Source: an uncultured Lachnospiraceae bacterium
GTDB lineage: Bacteria; Bacillota; Clostridia; Lachnospirales; Lachnospiraceae
Assembly: GCA_910585005.1 (NCBI GenBank)
Contig: CAJUCN010000007.1
Coordinates: 88,068 to 152,067, forward strand
Length of the DNA: 64,000 bases
Reading direction: 5' to 3'
How positions within the stretch are numbered: the stretch's first letter is position 1; each line of letters begins with the position of its first letter. Of the stretch, positions 24,348 through 31,976 are shown piece by piece. Under the pieces are notes generated by a model. That model was not told where the DNA came from. It ran no database searches and saw only the letters and a list, made by a program, of their open reading frames with translations. The translations under genes and the position numbers were made by a program.

Positions 24348-24402
24348 CTTTTAAGGCGAAAAGTATAATAATGGTTAAAAACAGAAGAGGGAGTGCATAG
24401 TG

Positions 24403-25425
24403 ATGGAAAAGAAAAATATCGAGTGGGCCGAACTTGGATTTGGTTATATGAAGACCGATTACCGGTTCGTATCTCATTATCAAAACGGCGCTTGGGATGA
24501 GGGCGTTTTAACAGAAGATGCAAATGTTGTGATCAATGAGTGTGCAGGCGTTTTGCAGTATGCACAGACGGTCTTTGAGGGAATGAAGGCTTATACGACT
24601 GCTGATGGCCGTATCGTTACTTTCCGGCCGGATCTAAACGGAGAGAGGATGGAACAAAGCGCAGTACGCTTGGAGATGCCTGTTTATCCGAAGGAAGAAT
24701 TTGTAAAGGCTGTCCTTAAGACAATTAAAGCCAATGAAGCCTATGTACCGCCTTATGGAAGCGGCGCCACGCTATATGTCCGTCCTTATCTGTTTGGCAG
24801 CAACCCGGTGATTGGCGTAAAACCGGCGGACGAGTATCAGTTCCGTGTATTTACTACACCGGTTGGCCCTTATTTTAAGGGCGGCGTGAAGCCTCTGACT
24901 ATCCGGATTTCAGATTTTGACCGTGCGGCGCCAAATGGCACCGGGCATATCAAGGCAGGTCTCAACTATGCCATGAGCCTTTATGCAATCGTGGATGCCC
25001 ATAAGCAGGGATATGATGAAAACATGTATCTGGATGCGGCTACCAGGACTAAAGTAGAAGAAACCGGCGGGGCAAACTTCTTGTTTGTCACCAAAGATGG
25101 CAAAGTGGTAACGCCTAAATCCGACAGCATCCTTCCTTCCATTACCAGGCGTTCCCTGATGCAGGTTGCCAGGGAATATTTAGGCCTTGAAGCGCAGGAG
25201 AGGGAAGTTTATGTGGAAGAACTGGCAGACTTTGCGGAATGTGGCTTATGTGGTACAGCGGCCGTGATTTCTCCGGTTGGGAAGATTGTAGACCACGGCA
25301 AGGAAATCTGTCTGCCCAGCGGAATGAGTGAGATGGGGCCTGTCACCAAAAAACTGTATGATACGCTGACTGGCATCCAGATGGGAACCATTAAGGCTCC
25401 TAAAGGATGGGTAGTGGAAGTATAG
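24403..25425 (+). CDS. ilvE: Branched-chain amino acid aminotransferase
   Basis: 340 residues, class IV PLP aminotransferase. QTVFEGMKAY, the PLP Lys in GHIKAGLNYAMSL, YLDAATRTKVEETGGANFLF and CGTAAVISPVG are typical of the long (eukaryotic-like) BCAT branch. Transfers the amino group between glutamate and the keto acids of Leu, Ile and Val. ATG 24403 is chosen over the GTG one codon earlier; AGAGGGAG lies about ten bases ahead. Confidence 0.95.
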   Translation: MEKKNIEWAELGFGYMKTDYRFVSHYQNGAWDEGVLTEDANVVINECAGVLQYAQTVFEGMKAYTTADGRIVTFRPDLNGERMEQSAVRLEMPVYPKEEFVKAVLKTIKANEAYVPPYGSGATLYVRPYLFGSNPVIGVKPADEYQFRVFTTPVGPYFKGGVKPLTIRISDFDRAAPNGTGHIKAGLNYAMSLYAIVDAHKQGYDENMYLDAATRTKVEETGGANFLFVTKDGKVVTPKSDSILPSITRRSLMQVAREYLGLEAQEREVYVEELADFAECGLCGTAAVISPVGKIVDHGKEICLPSGMSEMGPVTKKLYDTLTGIQMGTIKAPKGWVVEV

Positions 25426-25460
25426 TGGATTACGTTTTTTGTTTAGCAGGGTAAGGAGCC

Positions 25461-25545
25461 AATGTCCGTTTTTCTTTCTATGGCGAGCATCTTTCGGGAT
25501 TTTCAAAATCCGGCTGATCAGATGCGGGAAAGAGGAGCGGACATT
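25461..25545 (+). repeat. Long hairpin ahead of the cytidine deaminase
   Basis: 25461-25478 pairs with 25528-25545 over 18 consecutive positions (three G-U). Inside are GCATCT/AGATGC and a near-perfect GGATTTT-C-AAAATCC stem. No T run follows. Could be an RNA leader, or a single copy of a palindromic interspersed repeat. Confidence 0.6.
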
Positions 25546-25607
25546 AATTTTGCCAAGAGCTATAATAGTGATTGCGTGATTTGCCAGGAAAAGGAAGGGG
25601 GAGTTAT

Positions 25608-26000
25608 ATGGAACAGATATGGAAAGAAATGTTTCAGGCGGCAAGAGCCGTACAGGACGGACGGCAAATATCTGATTATGTATCTGCGGGAGGAGTTGCC
25701 GCTGCAATACTTTCATCATCAGGAAAAATATACACGGGTGTCTGTGTGGACACCTGCTCTACATTGGGAATTTGTGCTGAAAGAAATGCAATTTTTCATA
25801 TGATAACAAATGGTGAGCAGGAAATAAAAAAAGTGCTTGCAATTATGCCAGATGGAAAATCCGGTGCGCCATGCGGCGCTTGCCGGGAATTGATGGTTCA
25901 GCTTATGCCCAACAGTTATCAAGAAATTGAAGTGCTGATGGACTTTGAAGCAGAGGAAATCATTACGCTTGGTGAACTTACTCCCAAGTGGTGGATATAA
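25608..26000 (+). CDS. Cytidine deaminase family protein
   Basis: 130 residues. Zinc motifs CAERNA (Cys56, catalytic Glu58) and PCGACRELM (Cys89, Cys92), in the spacing of homotetrameric cytidine deaminases and blasticidin-S deaminases. Deaminates (deoxy)cytidine or a related nucleoside in pyrimidine salvage. ATG 25608 follows AAGGAAGGGGGAG. A long hairpin precedes the gene (25461-25545). Confidence 0.86.
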   Translation: MEQIWKEMFQAARAVQDGRQISDYVSAGGVAAAILSSSGKIYTGVCVDTCSTLGICAERNAIFHMITNGEQEIKKVLAIMPDGKSGAPCGACRELMVQLMPNSYQEIEVLMDFEAEEIITLGELTPKWWI

Positions 26001-26048
26001 AGAATTTTCACTTTGTCGGGCAGGGGCAAATGAAGGGAGGGACATACC

Positions 26049-26612
26049 ATAAGCGAACTAATGAAATTTGTTAACAGAGAGGAATTTCGTGAATGGCTCT
26101 GTGAGCATTGTCTGTCAAATGACGGTATTTGGCTTTTGCTTGGCAAAGCTGGTGGGCCAAAAACGATAAAAGCGGGAGAAGCCTTGGAAGAAGCTCTCTG
26201 TTTTGGCTGGATTGACGGACAGATGGAAAAGATTGATGATAAGACTTATAAGAAGTATTTTTGCCAGCGCAGGGAGAATAGCAAGTGGTCAGAAAAGAAT
26301 AAGGCATTGGCAAAAAGCCTTGATGAACAAGGACTTATGACGGATTTTGGCAGGAAGAAAATAGATGAGGCCAAGAAGAACGGCCAGTGGGACGCCTCCA
26401 ACCCTTTGGCAATCATTACAGAGGAGCAGATTGCCTTCCTGTGTGCACAATTGGAAGGGCACGAACCCGCTTATACAAATTTTCAAGCCATGTCCCCGTC
26501 CGTGAAGAAAACCTATACACGGGCATATTTTGATGCAAAGACACAGGCTGGACGGGAAAAGCGAATTGCCTGGATGGTAGACAGGCTCAATAAAAATCTA
26601 AAACCCATGTAA
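26049..26612 (+). CDS. YdeI/OmpD-associated-family protein, probable ATA start
   Basis: About 183-187 residues. FVNREEFREWLCEH, GIWLLLGKAG, EALEEALCFGWIDGQ and YKKYFCQRRENSKWSEKN are the conserved blocks of the YdeI/bacteriocin-protection family; the biochemical role is unknown. The only strong ribosome site, GGGAGGG (26035-26041), is seven bases from an in-frame ATA at 26049 (ATA AGC GAA CTA ATG), while the first ATG (26061) is 19 bases away. The ATA is therefore the likely original start position. The frame is otherwise intact. Confidence 0.78.
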   Translation: MSELMKFVNREEFREWLCEHCLSNDGIWLLLGKAGGPKTIKAGEALEEALCFGWIDGQMEKIDDKTYKKYFCQRRENSKWSEKNKALAKSLDEQGLMTDFGRKKIDEAKKNGQWDASNPLAIITEEQIAFLCAQLEGHEPAYTNFQAMSPSVKKTYTRAYFDAKTQAGREKRIAWMVDRLNKNLKPM

Positions 26613-26736
26613 TCTATTTTGCCGGTAACGGATTGGAAGGGATCAAGACGGACAGTGGAGACGAAAAACATACCGCTTTAAGGTTTGAAACTGGAAAATG
26701 GAAAGCGAAATATTTCAAAAAAGGAGAAAATTTGAA

Positions 26737-27048
26737 ATGAAGAAACTAAAACAGGGGAAACTAACCAGAAGGTCTTATTGGATAGCGTTATTTTTGATCT
26801 GGGCGGTTATGGCAGCGCTCTTGGTTGCAGGACGTACGCTGGGGGAACCGATTTCAAGCCTAAGGCTTGCATTCCTGCTGGTAATGTTTGTATGCTATGT
26901 TGCAGTTGTCGTAATGCGTCTTAGGGATACGGGGCAGAGCATGGGATTTATAGCGATCTGCATATTTGTTCCTATTTTTATATTTGTGATCGGAAGCTGG
27001 CCAAGTTTGGAAATGCAGATGACTGTCAAAAAGGAAAATGGGGAATGA
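26737..27048 (+). CDS. DUF805-like small membrane protein
   Basis: 103 residues, three predicted helices. The pattern TRRSYW before helix 1 and MRLRDTGQSMGF between helices 2 and 3 is that of DUF805 (YhaH-like) inner-membrane proteins of unknown function. ATG 26737 follows AAAGGAG at a good distance; the longer frame from 26698 has no ribosome site. Confidence 0.75.
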   Translation: MKKLKQGKLTRRSYWIALFLIWAVMAALLVAGRTLGEPISSLRLAFLLVMFVCYVAVVVMRLRDTGQSMGFIAICIFVPIFIFVIGSWPSLEMQMTVKKENGE

Positions 27049-27134
27049 TCTTAAAGAATATTTGTTGCAAATTATTTCAGGATAGCGGATAATAGGGTGA
27101 AAATAAATCAGATTTCCAGGAGGGAGCGTTTAAT

Positions 27135-27677
27135 ATGAGAATCGGAATGGGTTATGATGTCCACCGGCTTACAGAGGGAAGAGCGCTGATGATAGGCGGC
27201 GTAGAGATACCGTACGAAAAGGGGCTTTTGGGACATTCGGATGCAGACGTGCTGCTCCATGCCATTATGGATGCCCTTTTGGGAGCGGCGGCATTGGGGG
27301 ATATCGGAAAGCATTTCCCCGATACGGATCCTGCATATAAAGGGATCTCTTCAATGAAACTTCTTGGGCAGGTAGGGAAACTTTTGGAAGACAACCTGTT
27401 TTTGATTGAAAATATAGATGCAACGATCATAGCGCAGGCGCCTAAAATGCGCCCCTTTATTGATACTATGAGGGAAAATATTGCCCGGGCGCTTGGGATC
27501 CGGCCAGGTCAGGTCAATGTGAAGGCAACCACAGAGGAAGGCCTTGGTTTTACGGGAACGGGAGAAGGGATTTCCGCACAGGCAGTCTGTATGCTTACAA
27601 GCCCGGTGAACCTTGCCAGTGAGGACGTGCTGAGAAAAGGATGCGAAGGCTGTAAGGGGTGCCCGAAGCAGGAATAG
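27135..27677 (+). CDS. ispF: 2-C-methyl-D-erythritol 2,4-cyclodiphosphate synthase
   Basis: 180 residues. MEP-pathway enzyme making the cyclic diphosphate on the route to isoprenoids. MGYDVHRL and GHSDADVLLHAIMDALLGAAALGD carry the zinc ligands, and the C-terminal part has TTEEGLGFTGTGEGI. The usual length is about 160; the extra 20 residues end in a Cys-rich tail (RKGCEGCKGCPKQE) that may bind a metal. AGGAGGGAG before the start. Confidence 0.95.
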   Translation: MRIGMGYDVHRLTEGRALMIGGVEIPYEKGLLGHSDADVLLHAIMDALLGAAALGDIGKHFPDTDPAYKGISSMKLLGQVGKLLEDNLFLIENIDATIIAQAPKMRPFIDTMRENIARALGIRPGQVNVKATTEEGLGFTGTGEGISAQAVCMLTSPVNLASEDVLRKGCEGCKGCPKQE

Positions 27678-27721
27678 GGTTCCAAGTAACGAAAAGTTCC
27701 AGGCGAAAGGAAGAAATGCAC

Positions 27722-28135
27722 ATGAAAATTTTAGTGATCGATGCCCAGGGCGGAGGAGTTGGAAAGCAATTGATTGCTGCCATAAAGCAAAGGATGCAGG
27801 ACGTGCTTATTACTGCAGTGGGAACGAATTCCACAGCTACGGCCGCGATGTTAAAGGCAGGTGCAGATCATGCTGCGACAGGTGAAAATGCAGTGGTGAC
27901 AGCCTGCCGTAAGGCGGATGTGATCATAGGACCGGTGGGAATCGTTATTGCGGATGCGCTTTTGGGTGAGATTACCCCGGTAATGTCAGTTGCAGTGGCA
28001 AGGAGCGATGCAAAGCGTATTTTACTTCCCTTTGATCACTGTGACAATATCATTGTAGGGGTGTCGGATTTCCATGTGGGACGGCTGGTACAAGGGGCAG
28101 TGGCGGAACTGGCAAAAATACAGGGAAATAGATAA
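27722..28135 (+). CDS. DUF3842 family protein
   Basis: 137 residues. A Rossmann-like start (KILVIDAQGGGVGKQLI), GTNSTATAAMLKAGADHAATGENA and VGPVGIVIADALLGEITP-like blocks are those of DUF3842, a family of Clostridia with no known activity. The Gly-rich loop suggests nucleotide binding. Starts at the second of two ATGs; GGAAG is at a suitable distance. It precedes the lar genes by 44 bases. Confidence 0.82.
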   Translation: MKILVIDAQGGGVGKQLIAAIKQRMQDVLITAVGTNSTATAAMLKAGADHAATGENAVVTACRKADVIIGPVGIVIADALLGEITPVMSVAVARSDAKRILLPFDHCDNIIVGVSDFHVGRLVQGAVAELAKIQGNR

Positions 28136-28179
28136 GAAAAAGAGAAAATATGTGACATTATTTCAAAATAGGGTAAAAT

Positions 28180-28926
28180 ATGAAATTAAAAGACTTTTTT
28201 AAGGAAAATAATAAGGCTGCAATTGCGTTTTCAGGAGGCGTGGATTCCGCCTATCTGCTCTTTGCAGCGAAACAAAGCGGGGCAGAGGTGAAAGCATATT
28301 ATGTGAAATCCGTTTTCCAGCCGCAGTTTGAATTGGAGGATGCTCTCCGGTTTGCAAAAGAGTGGGATATTGAATTGGAAGTGATCTGCACAGATGTGCT
28401 TGGAAAGAAGGAAATAGCCTTAAATCCGCCGGATAGATGCTATTATTGCAAAAAAACAATATTTTCTGAAATAATTAATGCGGCCAGGAATGAGGGCTTT
28501 TCCCTTCTCCTGGATGGGACGAATGCCTCTGATGATGTGAAAGACAGGCCGGGAATCAGGGCATTGCAGGAATTGCAAGTGAGATCTCCCCTTAGAGAGT
28601 GTGGACTGACGAAACAGGAGATCAGAACATTGTCCAGGGAAGCGGGGCTTTTTACCTGGGACAAGCCGGCTTATGCCTGTCTTGCGACACGGATCATGCC
28701 GGGAACAAATATTACGGAAGAAATGCTTTTGAAAACAGAACAGGCGGAGAACTTTTTATTTGACCTTGGAATCAGGGATTTTAGAGTGAGAATGCTGGGA
28801 GATGCGGCGAAAATTCAGGTTCCGGCAGATCAATTTAAAAAGGTGCTGGAGGAAAGAGAAAGGATTGTCACTGAATTGAAAAGGTATTACCGCTGTGTTC
28901 TTTTGGACTTGGAGGGTAGAGGATGA
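28180..28926 (+). CDS. larE: LarE, ATP-dependent sulfur transferase for the nickel-pincer cofactor
   Basis: 248 residues. PP-loop SGGVDSAYLL at the N-terminus activates the carboxylates of the pyridinium precursor with ATP; sulfur then comes from Cys. Cysteines sit in RCYYCK (about 87-91) and in ACLATR (about 166). This CxxC plus third Cys set matches the subtype that carries a [4Fe-4S] cluster, whereas the single-Cys subtype sacrifices its own sulfur. The stop overlaps the start of larB (ATGA). Confidence 0.92.
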   Translation: MKLKDFFKENNKAAIAFSGGVDSAYLLFAAKQSGAEVKAYYVKSVFQPQFELEDALRFAKEWDIELEVICTDVLGKKEIALNPPDRCYYCKKTIFSEIINAARNEGFSLLLDGTNASDDVKDRPGIRALQELQVRSPLRECGLTKQEIRTLSREAGLFTWDKPAYACLATRIMPGTNITEEMLLKTEQAENFLFDLGIRDFRVRMLGDAAKIQVPADQFKKVLEERERIVTELKRYYRCVLLDLEGRG

Positions 28927-29678
28927 ACTTTGAAGTGAAAAAGGTTCTTGAGGCAGTCAGGGGCGGTGAAATGTCGGTGGAAGAAGCGCTGTTGAAAATT
29001 AAGACGGAGCCTTTTGAGGACATTGGATATGCGAAAGTAGATCTGCACCGGAAGATACGCCAGGGCGTGGCGGAAGTGATCTACGGAGAAGGAAAGACCC
29101 CGGAGCAGATTAGCGGGATTGCGGATACCATGAAAAAAAACGGACAGGAAATGGTCTTGATCACCAGGCTTTCAAAAGAAAAAGCGGAAATAATCCGTCA
29201 AACCCATGAACTGACTTATTACGATGATGCCAGAATTGGTATTTTGGGCGAAATGCCTCTTCCTGACGGGATCGGAAAGATTGTGGTGGCTACAGGGGGG
29301 ACTAGCGATGTCCCGGTGGCTGAGGAGGCGGCCCTTACGGCGCAGGCGTTTGGAAATGAAGTGGTAAGGCTGTACGATGTGGGAGTTGCCGGGGTGCACC
29401 GGCTGCTGGCCCATAGGGAAGAAATCATGAATGCCAGCGTGATTATAGCAATAGCAGGAATGGAGGGGGCGCTGGCCAGCGTGATTGGCGGGCTGGCGGA
29501 TTGTCCGGTTATAGCCGTTCCTACCAGTGTGGGATATGGAGCTTCCTTCCATGGGCTGTCGGCATTATTGTCTATGCTAAATTCTTGTGCCAGCGGCGTT
29601 AGCGTGGTAAATATAGATAATGGTTTTGGCGCAGGTTACCTTGCGTCTATGGTCAACCATATGACAGGGAAAGCGTAA
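28923..29678 (+). CDS. larB: LarB, pyridinium-3,5-biscarboxylate synthase
   Basis: 251 residues, AIR-carboxylase (PurE)-like. Carboxylates and hydrolyses nicotinate adenine dinucleotide in the first step of nickel-pincer cofactor synthesis. VVATGGTSDVPVAEEAALTA, YDVGVAGVHRLLAH, GMEGALASVIGG and TSVGYGASFHG are the PurE-like blocks. Overlaps larE by four bases and lies 19 bases before larC. Confidence 0.94.
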   Translation: MNFEVKKVLEAVRGGEMSVEEALLKIKTEPFEDIGYAKVDLHRKIRQGVAEVIYGEGKTPEQISGIADTMKKNGQEMVLITRLSKEKAEIIRQTHELTYYDDARIGILGEMPLPDGIGKIVVATGGTSDVPVAEEAALTAQAFGNEVVRLYDVGVAGVHRLLAHREEIMNASVIIAIAGMEGALASVIGGLADCPVIAVPTSVGYGASFHGLSALLSMLNSCASGVSVVNIDNGFGAGYLASMVNHMTGKA

Positions 29679-29697
29679 TGCTTGGAAGGGAGGAAAG

Positions 29698-30906
29698 ATG
29701 AGGACGCTATATTTGGATTGCAATATGGGTGCGGCGGGAGATATGCTCACGGCGGCTCTTTTGGAACTTATGCCGGATTCGGATTCCATTTTACGGGAAT
29801 TAAATGACTTGGGGATTCCAGGTGTTTCAATCATAAGGGAAACGGCAGTGAAATGTGGTATTCACGGCACACATTTTTCAGTAAAAGTAGGAAATGTGGA
29901 GGAAAACGAGGATCTTCATACACATGGAGAACCAGACAGCCATGGGCATGGCCATACCCATCATCACAGCAGTATGCATGACATTGAACATATGGTTTCT
30001 CATTTCCATCTGGAAGAAAAGGTAAGAAAGGACGTACTTGCCGTGTATCATTTGATCGCGGAAGCGGAAAGCCATGTCCACGGTGTTCCGGTTTCGGATA
30101 TCCATTTCCATGAAGTGGGGACCTTGGATGCTGTTGCAGATATTACGGCAGCCTGCCTTCTCATGAGCCGTATTGCGCCGGATGAGGTGATAGCGTCGCC
30201 GGTTCATGTGGGAAGCGGGGAAGTGAGATGCGCCCACGGAATTTTACCTGTGCCTGCCCCTGCAACAGCATATCTGTTAAGAGATATTCCTATGTTTGGC
30301 GGTAGTATCAAAGGGGAGCTGTGTACACCCACTGGTGCGGCCATATTGAAGCATTTTGTAACAAGATTCGGGGAAATGCCGGTAATGAAGGTGGAAAAGA
30401 TCGGCTATGGCATGGGGAAGAAGGATTTTGACAGGGCCAATTGTGTCCGCGCTATGCTTGGGCAGACGAAAGGGTCGGAAAATACTGTGCGGGAGCTTTC
30501 CTGTAATGTGGATGATATGACGGCGGAAGAAATAGGGTTTGCCGCGGAACGGCTGTTTGAGGGCGGTGCATTGGAAGTTTATACTGTGCCTGCCGGGATG
30601 AAGAAGTCAAGGCCGGGGACGCTGATCCAGGTGTTGTGTAAAGAAGAGGATAGGGAACGGATGGTGGAACTGTTATTTAAGTATACGACAACGCTGGGGA
30701 TCCGGGAGATCGAGGCAAAGAGGTATGTACTTGACAGAAAGGTATCTACGGTGGATACGCCTTATGGGCCTGTACGGCGCAAAGATGCCTGGGGATATGG
30801 GGTGCGCCGTTCCAAGTATGAATATGATGACCTTTCCCGGATTGCAAACGAAAAAGGAATCCGTTTAGAGGAAATAAGAAGACTGGCGGAGCAGGGGGAA
30901 AAATAG
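29698..30906 (+). CDS. larC: LarC, nickel-inserting cofactor cyclometallase
   Basis: 402 residues. Inserts Ni into the bis-thiocarboxylate pincer precursor using CTP. YLDCNMGAAGDMLTAAL is the N-terminal signature; a His-rich segment (HGHGHTHHHSS, about 83-95) can hold nickel. In some lactobacilli the gene is split into larC1 and larC2 and joined by a frameshift; here both halves are in one frame. AGGGAGG before the start. Confidence 0.94.
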   Translation: MRTLYLDCNMGAAGDMLTAALLELMPDSDSILRELNDLGIPGVSIIRETAVKCGIHGTHFSVKVGNVEENEDLHTHGEPDSHGHGHTHHHSSMHDIEHMVSHFHLEEKVRKDVLAVYHLIAEAESHVHGVPVSDIHFHEVGTLDAVADITAACLLMSRIAPDEVIASPVHVGSGEVRCAHGILPVPAPATAYLLRDIPMFGGSIKGELCTPTGAAILKHFVTRFGEMPVMKVEKIGYGMGKKDFDRANCVRAMLGQTKGSENTVRELSCNVDDMTAEEIGFAAERLFEGGALEVYTVPAGMKKSRPGTLIQVLCKEEDRERMVELLFKYTTTLGIREIEAKRYVLDRKVSTVDTPYGPVRRKDAWGYGVRRSKYEYDDLSRIANEKGIRLEEIRRLAEQGEK

Positions 30907-30909
30907 CAG

Positions 30910-31247
30910 TTGACAAAGTCCCTACTTTTGCATATCCTGTTATTGTAAAAAGATTTTCGGTTTCTATAGAGTGAAATGCTTGGAACGGAAAGAGTATATT
31001 ATCCATCCATCTTGAAAGCAAATGGACTTTGGACAGAGAGGGAATGCCGTTGGCTGGAAGCATTCCTGCAAAGAGATAATAGAAGTGCATCCGGGAGCAG
31101 GTTCTGTGAGCAGATATGTAAAACAACAGGTCAGGTAGCAGAACACGTTTTACGCGTTATGTAATTTGAGTGGAAGCAGGTCTGCTTCCAAAAATAGAGT
31201 GGAACCACGGATAACTTCGTCTCTTGACAGGAGTTATCCGTTTTTTT
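30910..31247 (+). promoter_or_regulatory. T-box riboswitch for cysteine, controlling cysE-cysS
   Basis: TTGACA (30910) marks the promoter. Stem I shows AGAGAGG followed by the apical hairpin GGAATGC...GCATTCC, then the specifier side GAAG-TGC-ATCCGGGAGC with the Cys codon TGC at 31086-31088. The T-box sequence AGTGGAACCACGG is at 31198-31210, and the terminator stem GGATAACT/AGTTATCC plus seven T lies at 31209-31247. Uncharged tRNA-Cys would stabilise the antiterminator and switch on serine acetyltransferase and cysteinyl-tRNA synthetase. Confidence 0.93.
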
Positions 31248-31298
31248 GCAAATAAGGGATTTCGGATCTATAGAAAATCGGATTAAGGGGTTGAAACA

Positions 31299-31970
31299 GT
31301 GGGTTTTATTAAAAATATTAAGGATGAGATTGCAATTATCCGGGAAAGGGATGCGGCGATCCACTCTCCGATGGAAGTGTTTTTATATCCCAGCTTTAAA
31401 GCAATGATCCATTACCGGATCTCCCATAAGCTGTACCTAAAAAAGCGCTATTTTCTGGCAAGGTGGGTATCCCAGAGGGGTGTGCGTAAGACGGGAATCG
31501 AGATCCATCCCGGCGCGCAGATCGGAAACGGGTTTTTCATTGACCATGGAAACGGGGTGATCATCGGGGAAACTACGATCATTGGAGATAATGTGACGCT
31601 TTATCAGGGGGTTACTTTAGGAGGAACGGGCAAGGAGCAGGGAAAACGCCATCCTACGCTGGGAAATAATATTATGATCGGAGCAGGCGCAAAAGTGCTG
31701 GGATCCTGTACCATCGGGGACAATTCTAAAATTGGCGCGGGAAGCGTAGTGCTGGACGATGTACCGCCGGGATCTACGGTGGTGGGCGTGCCAGGGCATG
31801 TGGTGAAGCGGATGAAAAAGTGCCTGCCGCAGGAAGAACTGGATCAGGTGAATTTACCTGATCCGGTACAGGAAGATTTAAATGCGCTGCATCATGCCAA
31901 TGCAGAGCTTACCAACAGGGTTTTGGACCTTGAACGGGATCTGAGAAAACTGAAGAAAGGAGCGGATTGA
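31299..31970 (+). CDS. cysE: Serine O-acetyltransferase
   Basis: 223 residues. Makes O-acetylserine, the precursor of cysteine. N-terminal helical part, then the left-handed beta-helix of hexapeptide repeats (GIEIHPGAQIGNGFFIDHG, GVIIGETTIIGDNVTLYQGV). The C-terminal helix is longer than in short bacterial CysE. GTG start with AAGGGG ahead. Directly behind the Cys T-box and six bases before cysS. Confidence 0.95.
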   Translation: MGFIKNIKDEIAIIRERDAAIHSPMEVFLYPSFKAMIHYRISHKLYLKKRYFLARWVSQRGVRKTGIEIHPGAQIGNGFFIDHGNGVIIGETTIIGDNVTLYQGVTLGGTGKEQGKRHPTLGNNIMIGAGAKVLGSCTIGDNSKIGAGSVVLDDVPPGSTVVGVPGHVVKRMKKCLPQEELDQVNLPDPVQEDLNALHHANAELTNRVLDLERDLRKLKKGAD

Positions 31971-31976
31971 CGCAGA

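Noticed and set aside
25462..25803. 113-residue protein ahead of and across the cytidine deaminase
   Set aside because: It runs through the long hairpin and out of frame into the deaminase, which has its own strong ribosome site and clear motifs.
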